DNA from: Cyanoderma ruficeps
Taxonomy: Eukaryota > Chordata > Aves > Passeriformes > Timaliidae
Length of the DNA: 64,000 nt
Assembly: GCA_008694505.1 (NCBI GenBank)
Contig: VZDJ01007753.1
Span: 22,976,786-23,040,785 of the forward strand
Direction of reading: 5' to 3'
A model generated the notes under the pieces. The model saw only the letters and a program-made list of their open reading frames with translations. It did no database searches and had not been told where the DNA came from. Positions 13,482 through 25,640 of the stretch are shown here, one piece after another. Within the stretch, counting starts at the first letter, position 1. Each line of letters starts with the position of its first letter. A program made the translations under genes and the position numbers.

Positions 13482-15704
13482 CATCAGGTCAGACCATCTT
13501 TTGGAGAAAATAGTGCCATATTTACACTAATGGGTATATTCAGATCTAATCTTTTTTTCCCCATATACAGTTTGAGTTACCATAGGTTCTCTAATTAAAC
13601 TTGATATATAACTTATAATTCCGAACCAGACCGTAACCCTGTTTTTCAAATTCCTTTTGCTTTAAAGAAAAAATATATGTGCTGCCTGTTCTGAAACACA
13701 CTAAGCATGGTTTTTATCATCATCGTTCTGACAAATCTGTGCTCTTGGCTTGGTTCCTTTGTATTTTCATTATATATGTATTATTTCATCTCTTGGTGAC
13801 AAAGTTCACTGTTACTTATAGATACTTTCAATTAAATATATTTTCATTTGTGCTGTGACCACAGAGTAGGATGAAGAAAGATCTGCTATGGAAATTTTTA
13901 ACTGTGTTGTTTTGGATTTAGAGCATACATGTTTGCTATAAAAAATTAATGATAGCATTAAAGGTTACCACAAGTTAATTCCACTCAGTAAGTAATGAAC
14001 TTACTAATAATCTGTGAATTAGTAATTAAAAGTTTATATGAAGAACATGTTTTGCTCCTGACATTAAAGTTCAGGGTAGTGGCTATGGCTATTCAGTGTC
14101 TGAGGTTATTTGTTGCTTTTTAAATGATTAAACTTAGCTTTCTCCTCCTTCAAATAATAGTCTGTGGCAGTGGGTAACAAGAATGCACTGAGACATAGAA
14201 GGCAAGGAAGTGACTTGGTGTCAAAATTAAATAATTTGTAGTTCAACAGGAAGGAATTGGTCTCTATGTAACCAGTGTCTTTCAAAAAGTATGAAAGTAC
14301 TTTTCTTTTCCTTAATGTTCTAGAGGAAGCTTACAAATGGCTGAAATCCATAGAGTGAACCTTCATACAATCATAAAATAATCTCATGCAGTATATTGAT
14401 GCTGATTTACATAAAGTCACTCTGGAGAGCAAATGTTTTCTTGAACAAATTATTTCTTGAGGACTATATGCCTTCCTTCTCCTTTTAAACTACTCATGAG
14501 AATTCAGTTAATTCAAGAATTCTGGCTAGTACCTTTCTTAATTAAAGTGGTTCCAAAACTAATGTGGCTTACTATTCCTCACAGGAGAGCCCACTCTGTT
14601 TAGAGGGAAATGGTAGCCAGGATCTTAGACAGGAAATGCTTGTGAGAGATGAGAGAAATTCCACTGGCCATTGCATAAAATTGAAAAGGTAAAGTCAGAA
14701 AAGGACAAATGTGATGTTAAATGGCCATTTTAAACTAGTGGTAGTTTCATGAGAAGCTGCCTTCCTTTTCAAACTTTAGAGATGAAGATATTGGTGAAAA
14801 AAAAACCTGCACCAATTCGCAATATCCTTTGCAACATATCACCTGTAAAAATGTACAGCTCTAATGTTAGAACAGTAAACTAAAAGACAGATGATACAGA
14901 AATTAAACACATCAGCTTGTCCTGCAAAAGTTAAATTATTACTGGTCCTGTGTGTTGTGCCAGGGACTGTTCTGGGTATTTCATTTTTCTTCTGACAGCT
15001 TGAATTCAGGAGTTTGATCCAGTTTTTAACAACATGTTTGCTATAGAAAATGTTTCATTCTACTGAGCTGACATACTGCTGAGCAATAAAAGATCCTAGC
15101 TTAGATAATACGGGTAAAGCTGTGCTCTGTGTGGTAGATGCTGACCTGTCGCAGGGTAAAAGGAACTTCAATACCATGTAAATGGAACTATAAATATATA
15201 GTCTACTCTTACTATGAGAGAATTAAACCTTGCTTATTAAAATTGTTTTAGTGGCTGTGATGAAGAGTAAAGATAAAAATTAAGCTCTTTTGAAAATACT
15301 GTGGCTTTAGGCCAGACTAGTCAATTGTTGCATATATGACTATTTTTGCAAGTAAATCACCAGCAATACATGCACATGACCTGTAGTCAAATTCATGAAA
15401 GAGTACCAGAAATGTGGAATTGTGTAGGCTGTGCTCTAAGAATTCATAATAACAGTAATGTAACCAGAGGAGTATTATCAAAAGCCAGTGATGTGATTAT
15501 CTTGCATATATCTAAGTCTTGTTGTCAGAACTAATGTTTAAGTCTTACTTCCATTATCCTTCCTAGTACAGGTATGTCAAACAGTGTAGTAGAAACATAT
15601 GCCAAACTGTCTTTCTCTACACAAAGTACACTGTCTGATGTTTTTCCTTAATGTAATAGGCCAAAGCTATCAATGTGAGCAGTGTGCCAGGCATTGGCAT
15701 TAGG

Positions 15705-15955
15705 TGAGGATATCATATAAATTTTATCAGTACTTACCAGAAGAAAATTGGTTTTACGATGAAGGTGGTGAAACACTAGAACAGGTTTACCAGAGAAGGG
15801 GCAGATGCCCCATCTCTGAAAACATTCAAGGTCAGGTTGGACAGGGCTTTGAGCAACCTGATGTAGTTGAAGATCTTCCTGTTCACTGCAGGAAAGTTGG
15901 ACTAGACCTTAAAGGTCACTTCCAACCCAAACTATTCTATGATTCCATGATAAAA
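15705..15955 (+). mobile_element. CR1 LINE, truncated 3' end
   Basis: The last 250 bases of a CR1 copy. Visible blocks are 'ctagaacaggtttaccagag' (usual form 'tggaacaggttgcccagag'), 'catctctgaaaacattcaagg', 'caggttggacagggctttgagcaacctgatgtagttg', 'gttggactagacctt' and the terminal 'ctattctatgattccatga'. Moderately diverged and cut off at the 5' side. An open frame of 103 codons covers it but is only a relic of the repeat. Confidence 0.85.
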
Positions 15956-18430
15956 TATGAAAAACGGCTCTTGCTAAAAACATTTAATTTCTACCAAGTA
16001 GTAATTTTTAGTTGAGAAGGCACATAATTGTCAACATTTAGGCATCTTTTATTTCAGACACTATTCTGTATTTATATAAACCAGTGATAATTTCTTTCTT
16101 GTATTAATAACAAGCAAATAGTTAGTATTGAGCCTTTATGCAAAATTTCATGGTATCACACTAATGATACTTTTCCTGGAGTTACCTGAAATCAGTATAG
16201 CTTTGCTTTGCTGTGCTCTAGCTGGCTGACTTTATCTAGAAGAAATGTTCATTGATTTCAAAGGTAACAGAGAACTGTACAAGTTGAAAGACCTGATTCT
16301 AATTGATGGCTAATCAATTTTGAACCAAAATCAGAAGAAAAAACAAAGGCTACCAGCTGGGTGGTCCTATTTCGATCTCTTAACATAGGTGACTATGTGA
16401 GGTTAACTTCTTGATGTCCCACCAGCTAATTTAGTTGCTTCTTCTGGGTAATTACAGCTATGTCTGTGATGGTATAGTGCCAGAAAACATTCTGGCATTC
16501 TCTTACTGTCCCATGCAGTTGCTCTCCGCAGCACTTGGTGCAGTCTGCAGGACGGTTACAGGCTGGACAAACTCGTGGGTCACTTAGGCCAAACTTTCAT
16601 CTTTATTAGGTGTATTTGTTTTTTTTCAGTGCCTAAAACCTTATCACGTAGTCTTGGGATCATGATGACCTCACTGAAAATTACAAGTTTTACCATTGAT
16701 TTTGAATCAAGTCCAAATTATTTTCTTTAATCATGTTCCAAATTTAAAATATTTTTTGCATTTCTTGTCTTGATTATTTTTTTGCCAAGAACAGATTAGC
16801 ATGTTCAGCATTAAAATCAGCACCACAGAATCCCATACCTATGTAGGGCAGTATGTGTGAAAGAAGAGAGCTCTCCAAACCATGCAAGTCACAGTGATCC
16901 CCCTACAAGTGTCCCCATTCTTGAGATTCAGTAGTTTGCTAAATTAATGTCTTTTCTGTAGCACTCTTCAGCAACATTGCTGTAGGCTACAAGCATGACC
17001 TCTGCAGTCATGCTGCTATTGTTTGTGCATTCAACTATTTAAAACCCTTTAGCTGAACCCCAGAATACAAGTGGCAACCTCTTCCACCAAAAGGCTTTCC
17101 CCACCTCCCAGCTCTGCAGTGCCTAATCAGGTTCTGTGCAGCAATCCTATGAATGTAGGGAAATATATCACTGTGAGTTAGTCCCTCTTGCTTTCACCAA
17201 AGCAGACAAAAGTTTACTTGGTGACCCTTTATTAATAATTGCATTAGCTAGAGCACAACCAATAGATCAGTCTTAGCTCAATTTGTTTTTTTAGGGCTAA
17301 AAGTATATGCATTTATCTTACCTAACAGTGTGTATATGAAGTGCTTGCTCCATAAAAAATTACTTTCTATGGTGCATCCATTTAACTACGTCAGCTACAC
17401 ATTGCCCAGCAAATGTCACCGTTAAGACTGCCAGTGACATGCATATCCTTGGGCAGATTTAAATGGCTTCCTTTATTTTAATTAACCTGTCAGAGAAAGC
17501 TTCTTCATTTCCAACACTTAAAATAAAGCTTGGCCTAAAGTCTAAATTTAGCCCTGCAACCATGATATATTTGAAGACCAGTCCCTTTCACAAGGGTTTT
17601 GAAATGTCCTCACAGTTACAAACATAAGAGGAAATGCAGACTAAAAATTAGCAGATTTGAGTACAAAGCTTCCAATTTATATTGCTGCTGTTCTGATTAT
17701 AACTGCTTTTTGTCTATTTCCCTTAAAACATCTTCCAAGCCAGAATTACCAAGTGGCAAACTTCTGTATTCTGCATATTTAAAAAATTGAACTCTTCCGA
17801 GCAATGGGAGTGACAAGGAAAAGTTTACTAGACCAAGAGGATGTAATATGCCTCTAAATAAAGTATGTCTAAATCATTCTGTTGTTACAACTGTTGCGTT
17901 TTAGCTCTATTGTCTTTTATGAACATCAATTAATTTTCCACTTGAAGCTGGTGTTTTGAGGGTGGAAAACCATGCCAGAAGAATTTGAAATAGGAAGGAT
18001 TGGCTGACCATTTAATGTAAGTGACTGTGCAATGAAGTTGTTTGCAGTAATAACTCATTTAACCAGAGGCCTATTTAAATTCTTTGTTGCTGTTATAAAA
18101 AAAGAGTGATGCAATTCACAGCTGCCTGGACAGCTCAGATAAGATCAACTTTGTCTAACTCCCTAAATGAAGTTAACTGTTTTGTTTAACCGAATGACCT
18201 AGGGTTTTGTTTTTGGTTGACAAAAAAACCATGGGACCATTCATCGTATTTTGAAATGGGATTAATAATCTTTTGGAACAGAGGGGTATTTTTCATCAGA
18301 TGTTTGGCTTTTAAACTGTTAAGTTACATAAGAATAATTCCTTCCTAAATTTAGAACAAAATCTGGTTTTGGTGCAAACCACTGGTTTTGAATTTGAATT
18401 TTCCTGTTTTAAAAATGGTGTTTACAACAC

Positions 18431-18448
18431 TCATACTAATGAGTATGA
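18431..18448. repeat. Short inverted repeat
   Basis: TCATACT and AGTATGA flank a four-base centre (AATG). It lies in a TAAT-rich stretch without repeats or frames. Confidence 0.5.
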
Positions 18449-21224
18449 CTTTTACTAATGAATCACCATAAATTCTTTTAAAGTAGTTCTCATACATGCA
18501 AACAAGTCAGAATTAAAACAGTAATTTTGAATAGTGTGAATTGTGCCATTCATTTCAATGGACAAATCATTTTAGTAGATCTGTGCTGAAACATAAAGCT
18601 GTTGTTATAGATATTAGCCCTTCTTACTGTTCCATGTCTGGTTCTTTTAGAGAAAAGCTCACCTAATAACTATATTCTGCATCTCAAACAGCCTAAGTGT
18701 TCTGTTTCATAGCTGCCACATTTCCCAGCCATTCTGCCTGCTTTTCAAAATTTTGTATAAGTAAAGAATACCCAGGTCCTAAAAATGTGGTAGCCCTATA
18801 AATTACATTATTTTACACCTGACTTTTCTATAGTGTATCTGACTCTGTTTTTTAGTAAGATAAAATAATATATTTCATTAAGGAGCTGCAGAAGTCAAGG
18901 CTTGAGAATATACTAAGTTTTAACAGGCCCATACAATTGATTTGTAACTATTTAATTGAAAAAAAAATCAGTCTAATCACTTTTAGCACATCAGTTAGGT
19001 TCAGCCTGTAAACTCTTTATTATTCATATGCAGAGGGATGTGTCCAATGATTAAGACCCCAAGGATTTGATTGAAAAAATAATCTGCATTTCTAAAGAAA
19101 AAATAAGCAGTAGGGTATTTAATTCTTAACAGAAATGTTGTGATGCATGTCAAAGCATCACTAACTCTTAGTCTTAAAAAACAGTATCTGCTACTTGCTT
19201 GTCCATTGGCTGGTTCACTACTTTATCTGTACTGTACAGTCTTGATCTAATAATTGCTTATTATGCAGTTGTTTATCTGCTCATTTGAAACATCCTGAAA
19301 TTCAGTCTAGCTCAGCAAATTGCTGTGCTTAAGGCATTTTTACATTCTAGGAAATTATAATATCCCCAGAAGGCAAAGAATTAATAATAAAAATCCTCTT
19401 TTGTAAAAGATTATCATTGCAGAGCAAATGGAGCAGATCTTCCCTATCTTAGCACATTTAATATTCTCATTTTTTTCTATGAAAATTTGATGGAAAGACT
19501 ATGTGGGGATCACTGTTTTATTAACTTGTTAAGAGACAAATTTACTGAGCCAATGCAGCATATTGATTTCAGTGTCTCCAATATGGAAAAGCAGCAATAG
19601 TAATGGATGACTTCTAGACATCTCCATATGAAAGTTAGATTGTTTTTTAGACATTTTGTGATCTTGATTTGTCTGTTTAGGCTGGAACTAAGGAGTTAAT
19701 GATTCAGATTACAAGGATGCTTTCTTGTTTATTACTTAGAAGTTCTTCCTGCCTTCCAAATGATTTATTGCTAGTATGCCCACCCTTATTGAATACTTTG
19801 CAAAGGATCCACAGTTTGTCTTATTCTATTGGAAACGGTATTCTGGTGAGTAGATTTCTGGTTTGATAGGCAATAAATAGAAATTAGAACACTACATGCA
19901 GCACATTTTCCATTGGTTCTCAAACACTATTCAACCGTTTAAGTATGCATCCATCTGTGGAGTTGGGGAGCTTAATCTAGTTCTTAAAATCCATGCCATA
20001 ATACAGATTACTTAATCTAATTTCCTTTGTAATTGCAAACATACAAAGGTAAACATCATAGCTATGATCTTTAAAGAGAAGGAGAAAGGCAATAATCAAA
20101 TTAAACTGAGTTGCAATCCTCTAGGTACTTTCCTTGAAGTTTTTCAAGTTCACAAGCATACCTGTCTTCCAAGTTTTATTTTTTGCTTTATATTTTGAGG
20201 GGGAAAAAAAATCTTACTGCTTAATCTAGGAGTTAAATGCTGATTTTATTTCCATTACTCATTTTCATGTTGCACCATTCAAACATCAAGCAAAAACCAA
20301 AGATCTCAGAGAGTATGCAGGCATCTGTGTTTCTTCACCCTACAAAATGAGTGATTCATGTGGGGATGGGCTGAAATCATAGCAACACAATTCAAAAATT
20401 AATTTCATAAATCTGCACTCTTACCATATTTTTCTACAAAAAGAAATGTTTGTAAGTTCCTTTCTCAGCTGTCTATGTTGTATTTCTTAGAAGTCACACA
20501 TGCCTTTCTACTAAGAAATCTTTTCCAACAAAGAATCTTTTCATTAGCAATATTAAGACTATTAAAACCACAGGTAGATGGTTTACAGGAAGTAATTATG
20601 TATTTTTAGGCCAAGCCATCAGAAATATTTTCTGGATGTTTTTATGAAGCCTTGCTTTAGAATCTGTACAACAGATAGTTTAAATTTTTATCCTGAGTTT
20701 CAAAAATATGAATAATTCTAGAAATAGAAAGATGAAAATTGAAATAGCATTTCCAATTATGTAAAATTTACTTCTGACATAAGTTTAGATCACTAGTTAT
20801 TATTTTTATGTAAGCTGCAGCAAAGGGGTTTTAGAAGTAGCAGACTTATATGTTCTTGTGGATATGCAGGATATACAGTGACCTACTTTGTAGAGATGGA
20901 CAGAACGGTGTCTGTAAAAATATTTAAAGTGAGTCTCTAATGCAAAACAGTATTTTAAAGAGTCTTATTGAAGCAGCATCTTTTACATAAGCTCTCAGAT
21001 ATACTAAAGCAGTAACAATTATTCATCAAATGACCTCAAATCATTTCACAAAGACAAGGAAGTACTTTTTTTTACTCTACAGAATGGAAGTATGAAATCT
21101 GGAGTTTTATTTTACAAAGGATCAAGTGTTTCAGTTGCTTAGAAACACAAAAATGAGACAGAAAGGTCCTGCTTTACAATTAAGGAGTGTGTCTACACAC
21201 TACTGAAGCTTCTGCAAAATTAAA

Positions 21225-21365
21225 TAAAGCATACCTCTATACGTGTTCGTGAAGCCAAATAAATTGCCCAGGGTCCTCCAGCAACTCAGCGGCAGAGCTG
21301 GCAATGGCATTCCTGCCCCTTGGATCTTTATGCTGGGTCCTTGCCCCTAGACCATCCCTTGATCA
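21225..21365 (+). repeat. MIR-like SINE relic
   Basis: The bases 'aaattgcccagggtcctccagcaactcagcggcagagctggcaatggcattcctgccccttgg' align closely with the MIR core 'gacttgcccagggtcacacagcaagtcagtggcagagctgggaatagaacccagg'. The end 'gtccttgcccctagaccatccctt' matches 'agtgccctaaccactagaccatcct'. It is the best-preserved MIR-type copy in the window. The 5' boundary is approximate. Confidence 0.75.
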
Positions 21366-21399
21366 ATACACTGACTGAAATGTGAAATCATTGTTTTAC

Positions 21400-21450
21400 C
21401 TATACCAACACCGGAGTAACAGGCAAGATCTGAATATGAGGAGGTGGTTC
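21400..21450. repeat. Possible fragment of an ancient amniote repeat
   Basis: 'ctataccaacaccggagtaacaggcaagatctgaat' resembles the common reptile repeat block 'tttacaccggtgtaactgagagcagaatctggcc'. It lies just after the MIR relic. The match is short and from memory. Confidence 0.25.
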
Positions 21451-22309
21451 ATCTGAGGAACTTCGACAAGATGTGCAGAAGGCAAGTGAGCCAGAAGCAC
21501 TTTATGACACATTCAGAACCTGAATTACAGTTTTAGTAATCATCAGTTCCCCTTCTTCTCTGTCATTTCTTTATTTAATATATTGCATGCAAGAGACTTA
21601 CTGTGCAAGTTTTATAAGCTTGCAATAAAAATATAACAACTGTTGTATTAAATTATTTAAGTTGTAAACCATTGTAAAAAGCAGAAAAAGTTATATCGAT
21701 GTGGAGACAGAAAAAATTATTGTGATGGAGTATAAAATACATTGTGCTGATTTTTTACATTACTACAGAATTTTTGCCCAGTTTAGCATATTGTAAATCC
21801 TTGCTTGGCCTTAAGAATGAATCTGCATGTAGATTTTTGTAAAGAATTGTGGCAAGTGGTTTAAGAAAAATGACTCTAAAACCAGATTTATAATTTAAAA
21901 ACAAATAGTCACGAATGTGACAGCAGACAAAAGAAAACATCTTATAGGTCAAAATCAGAGAATTGCAGCAAAGCAAAGGATCAGTGTATTTAAAACCTCC
22001 AGATTTCCCCTGAGGAAAAGGTAGAATTCTGAAGGAAATGGATAACCAACTTTTTATTTCAAGCAAGTAGAATAGTATTTTATTCTTTAGTGCTGTGCTT
22101 TACTAATAAAGATGTACCAGTAACTTTGAATCTGGCTGTATTTATATTAGCAGCATTTAAACGTGCTAGATTTACCAAAATTAGTAACTATGAAGGGAAA
22201 AAATTATATTTAGAATGAAGTTCTGACTATAAACTATCAGAATCATTTAATTTTCCTTTATTCTGCTTCTTTACTCCTGATAACTCAAACATGAAACTGA
22301 TCCAATAAT

Positions 22310-22335
22310 GATGATTAATAGTAATAGTAATCATC
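22310..22335. repeat. Short inverted repeat
   Basis: GATGATTA and TAATCATC pair over 8 bases around a 10-base loop. TAAT/ATTA cores within the arms resemble homeodomain sites, but this is common in AT-rich DNA. Confidence 0.5.
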
Positions 22336-23041
22336 CTCCTCCTTTAGCATTTTCCTGTTTCTCCTTTTGACCTTACCAGATTTTTTGGGACTTTTAGTGA
22401 CCCCAGGTGTTGCTGTGGCAGGTTGCAAATGAGAGTTCTTTGCCCTGCAAAATGATTTGGCAGAAATTCAGTTAGGGAGAGCATATTTTGTTGCCTTCCT
22501 TTCTACCAAAATGGGCTTTCTGCAAAAGAGAAAAGGAGGTGATGTCCTCATTCTAATGAATCTTCCTAGCAGTGGTGCAATTGAAAAACCACCTTGCAAG
22601 AGAAGCATTTTAAAAAGAAAAGCCAACTCATTTGGCTAATGTAGAGTAGAAAATCCCAGTAAGGCCACTCTAGTGATGATGTTCCAGGTATGATATTCCC
22701 TGAGAAATTAAGACCCAAGATATAAAGTATCAGTGTTGACCAAAGAGAGGGCTGTGTGGGCCTCTTAGCTTTACTTTAAAACTGACATTTCTTCTTAACA
22801 ATTTATTTCTCTCTACCTATACTGCAAAATTGTTAAAAACAGATCTCATACTGTTTAAAGATCACATTTTTAAACAGAACAAAGCAAAAAGATAAATTAT
22901 GTTCTCACTGTGCCTGAGAGGTTGGGTTTCTGTCAGTAGAAAAGATAAAGGTCAGCCTTCCATCACTTGCACTTCATGTTTTTTAAAAGTGGTTAAAGCA
23001 CCACATACATTTTTCTTCTGAGTATTTTCAATTTCATTAAT

Positions 23042-23266
23042 CTAGTATCTCTTTGAGCTAACATAGTTCTTAACAAAAATGTAGCTTAAGGCTCCAGAAG
23101 CAGAAATTGCTGTCAAAAGAACCAGTGATCCAGCAGGGGAGCTGTCAGTGCTGCTGACTAACTGGTCACCTGTGGGTCCTGGCCCATGTGACGGGTCTAG
23201 GGGCTGATTTATCTGGGTGAACCTGAAACCTCCAAGCAACAGACTGGATCCAGGCAGCTTTTCCAT
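23042..23266 (-). other. Minus-strand frame with a predicted membrane tail, unknown
   Basis: A 74-codon frame whose C-terminal half reads SPAGSLVLLTAISASGALSY and ends NYVSSKRY before TAG. A hydrophobic helix near the C-terminus followed by basic residues resembles a tail-anchored or type I membrane protein end. A minus-strand AATAAA lies about 240 bases downstream (at 22807-22802), so a last exon is possible. The splice acceptor I can find (tttcag before the codon at about 23225) has a poor pyrimidine tract. Not recognised; most likely chance. Confidence 0.15.
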
Positions 23267-24638
23267 TTACTCCTGGGCTGTGCTGTGTACTTTACCTGTC
23301 ACACAAAATGTGTAATCCCAAAAGGCATTCTACAAACGTTTTTGGGTTTTTTTCTTTTAAAAAAAGCAAATGTTTGAGACCATGTATTTTGGTGAAGAAA
23401 CAATCTCCTTTTTTTAAAATATTTATATTTGTGTGGTAAATTAACTTTGTTGCAGACTTTCGTGATACACTGTGGTATAAAATATATAGCAATGTTTAGT
23501 AAGAAACATAATACAATTAGATGTATAGACAGAAATAATAGATTATTTTCTCATAAAGCCCACAGGTAACTTTCAAATGACCTGTAAACAACTCCACCTA
23601 CTGATGGTGGAAGAAGAGTAGAGGCCTCCAAGCAGTGAAGTTGTTTAACAATAGAGCAGGTGGAATGTGTGCAGCACTGCTCTTCTGGGACGATGATTTT
23701 AATTTCCAGAGATCCAAGAGCATCCCAAGCAAAAGGATGATTCAGTTCTTTGCCACTGTATTGTTGTCTGTAAGTGTCTTCACTGTGGTATGCTCTCAAG
23801 AGAAGGAGTGTATGCTGGGTCAGCATTTGGGGTCAGTTGTTGGCTTTTCTACAAATTGCCTCAACAAATCATGTAATTCTTCCACTTTTTTCTATGGCTG
23901 TTTCCTACCTGTCCTATGTTCCGTTTTCAGCTCTCAGGTTTTTTGTGTCAATGGTAAACCCTTGGTGGTAGACTTTGTCTGCTATTTAGTGTTTATTTAG
24001 TGCCTGATAAAATGACACATAAGTCTTGCTGAAGGCTTTTGTAAATTATGCTATTAATAACTTTGAGTTAGAGCAAAAATGACTTGCAGCTCGGATCGCT
24101 ATGTGGCCAAGTTACAGACCCTTTTTCTTTCATTTTGCTCTTGGTTGACACAGCTGAATGACTCTCCCAAGCCTCCTGTTCCCAATTCCGTAACAAACTA
24201 TGAGCTCACATTACACAGGAAGCACTAGCACTGAGATTTATTTGTCATCCTTGGAGGCCGTGAGAAGGAACAAAAGACTTTCATCTCTCTCTTTTTGTTC
24301 CTTGGCTGTAGGGAGTAAGAGGGTACTGATATCTTGGGTCACTGCCATACAGAATAAAAATCCAATTAATGTAAATCTGCCAGATCAAGGGGAAGTAAGT
24401 AGTGTGGCTATCAAGAGCCCACAAATTTCTGGGTGGATCATCAGCAACCTCTGGCAACACAATTTCCCCATTAAAACAGAAGGTGGGTTTTGTTCCACCT
24501 CTAAGTATTGGTCTACCGTTTTTTTAAGTCTGCTCTGGCTAGTTTTGCATAAGTTGTCAGTTGCCGCAGTAATCGATTTTTAGTCATTTGTTGACTCATT
24601 CTGCACAAAAGGCAGTGAATGCCATGACCACTCTGCTA

Positions 24639-24738
24639 CATCTTCCAGGCAGCTTTGATTAAACTGCTGTGAAGCCAGACCTGGATCAATATGAATGATC
24701 TTCATCGACCTAATAATGTATTTAACATGTTCGGTGCA
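24639..24738 (+). repeat. Copy A of an unclassified dispersed repeat
   Basis: This segment is repeated, diverged, about 5 kb downstream at 29631-29733. Shared blocks in the same order: 'ttccaggcagctttgattaaact', 'gctgtgaa', 'gatcaat', 'aatgatc', 'ctaataatgtatttaaca', 'tgttcggt'. I do not recognise the family. No open frame spans it. Confidence 0.55.
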
Positions 24739-24887
24739 CTTTTATCTGTTTCTGTTAGAATACACTGTTTACATTAGTGTTTTCAAAGTTTCAGAGTTCT
24801 TTACAATGGTAAACATTAGAAAGAACCTCACTAGTTTGCATGTAGTACAATATGTAAATATATAATCTACCATGCAATAACCTCAGT

Positions 24888-24937
24888 AGGTGTAAATTAG
24901 CATAGCTACCATTTATAGTTGAGAATCTGGCCTAGAA
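24888..24937. repeat. Relic of an ancient amniote hairpin-type repeat
   Basis: 'ggtgtaaattagcatagct' followed by 'accatttatagttgagaatctggcctag' resembles the two arms of the old reptile element 'gtgtaaatcagcatagctccattgaagtcaatgg..accaatttacaccagctgaggatctggccc', with most of the middle lost. The identification is from memory of the family. Confidence 0.4.
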
Positions 24938-25359
24938 ACTGAAAACAGTTATTCCATCAGTATTATTTTAAATGATCACAGTTTAACTTGACATAAAGCA
25001 AGTACCACATCATCTTCTCTGTACCCAGTCGAAAGATGCTTTTAGAAAGCTTTTCTATTATTTGTAGACTAAATTCTCCTACCAGCAGATGTATGTGGTG
25101 TCCTCTAATTATATAAACATATCTTTGTGGCCTTTTGGATGCACTGTGCCCAGTCAGGTATTTCTTTAACTCACTGGCTTTGAAGACTATTTAGCAAACT
25201 TCAATAAACGAACAAATGTGGAAGCTGTACCAAACATATCACTTGGGGATGTCAAAGCACTTAACAAACATTGTTACAACTTAGTCCATGTGTAACCACT
25301 GAAGGACATATTTGCTTCAGTATGTCTCATGACAGCTTCTTAAAAAATATACTTAAGTG

Positions 25360-25640
25360 AATTTAACACTTGTGAAAGGTGCCAGATTGACAGGCCCTAG
25401 AGATAAAAGTTCTTGCATTACCAGCAGGCACAGCCGGGCTTCCCACACATGCTGCCCCACCAGTATCCCCAACCCTACCTGAAGGGCACAACAACCAACT
25501 GTCCTACAGCTTGCAAATCTGCCCATCTCATGCTCCTGGACTGTGGGCCAAGAGTCAGTAGCTGTAATTTGACCTAAGGGTGAAAAACCAAGTTCCATAA
25601 TTAATGCACAGGTGCTGTTGCAGTTGATCATTTTCACACC
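25360..25640. other. GC-richer block, not identified
   Basis: A block of about 280 bases ('gcaggcacagccgggcttcccacacatgctgccccaccagtatcccc') is visibly richer in C and G than its flanks. It carries a 94-codon minus-strand frame with no recognisable motif. It may be an old repeat or an unknown exon. Confidence 0.2.

Larger units (their letters stand above)
13490..21220. other. AT-rich non-coding DNA around the CR1 at 15.7 kb
   Basis: No coding region is supported. Two small exon-like intervals (15660-15703 and 19740-19845) are described among the findings. The stretch 17800-18600 is rich in TAAT/ATTA motifs and lacks repeats, as is often seen in conserved non-coding DNA, but conservation cannot be judged here. 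Confidence 0.55.

Noticed and set aside
15704..16015. 103-codon + strand frame
   Set aside because: It is the CR1 3' end read through.
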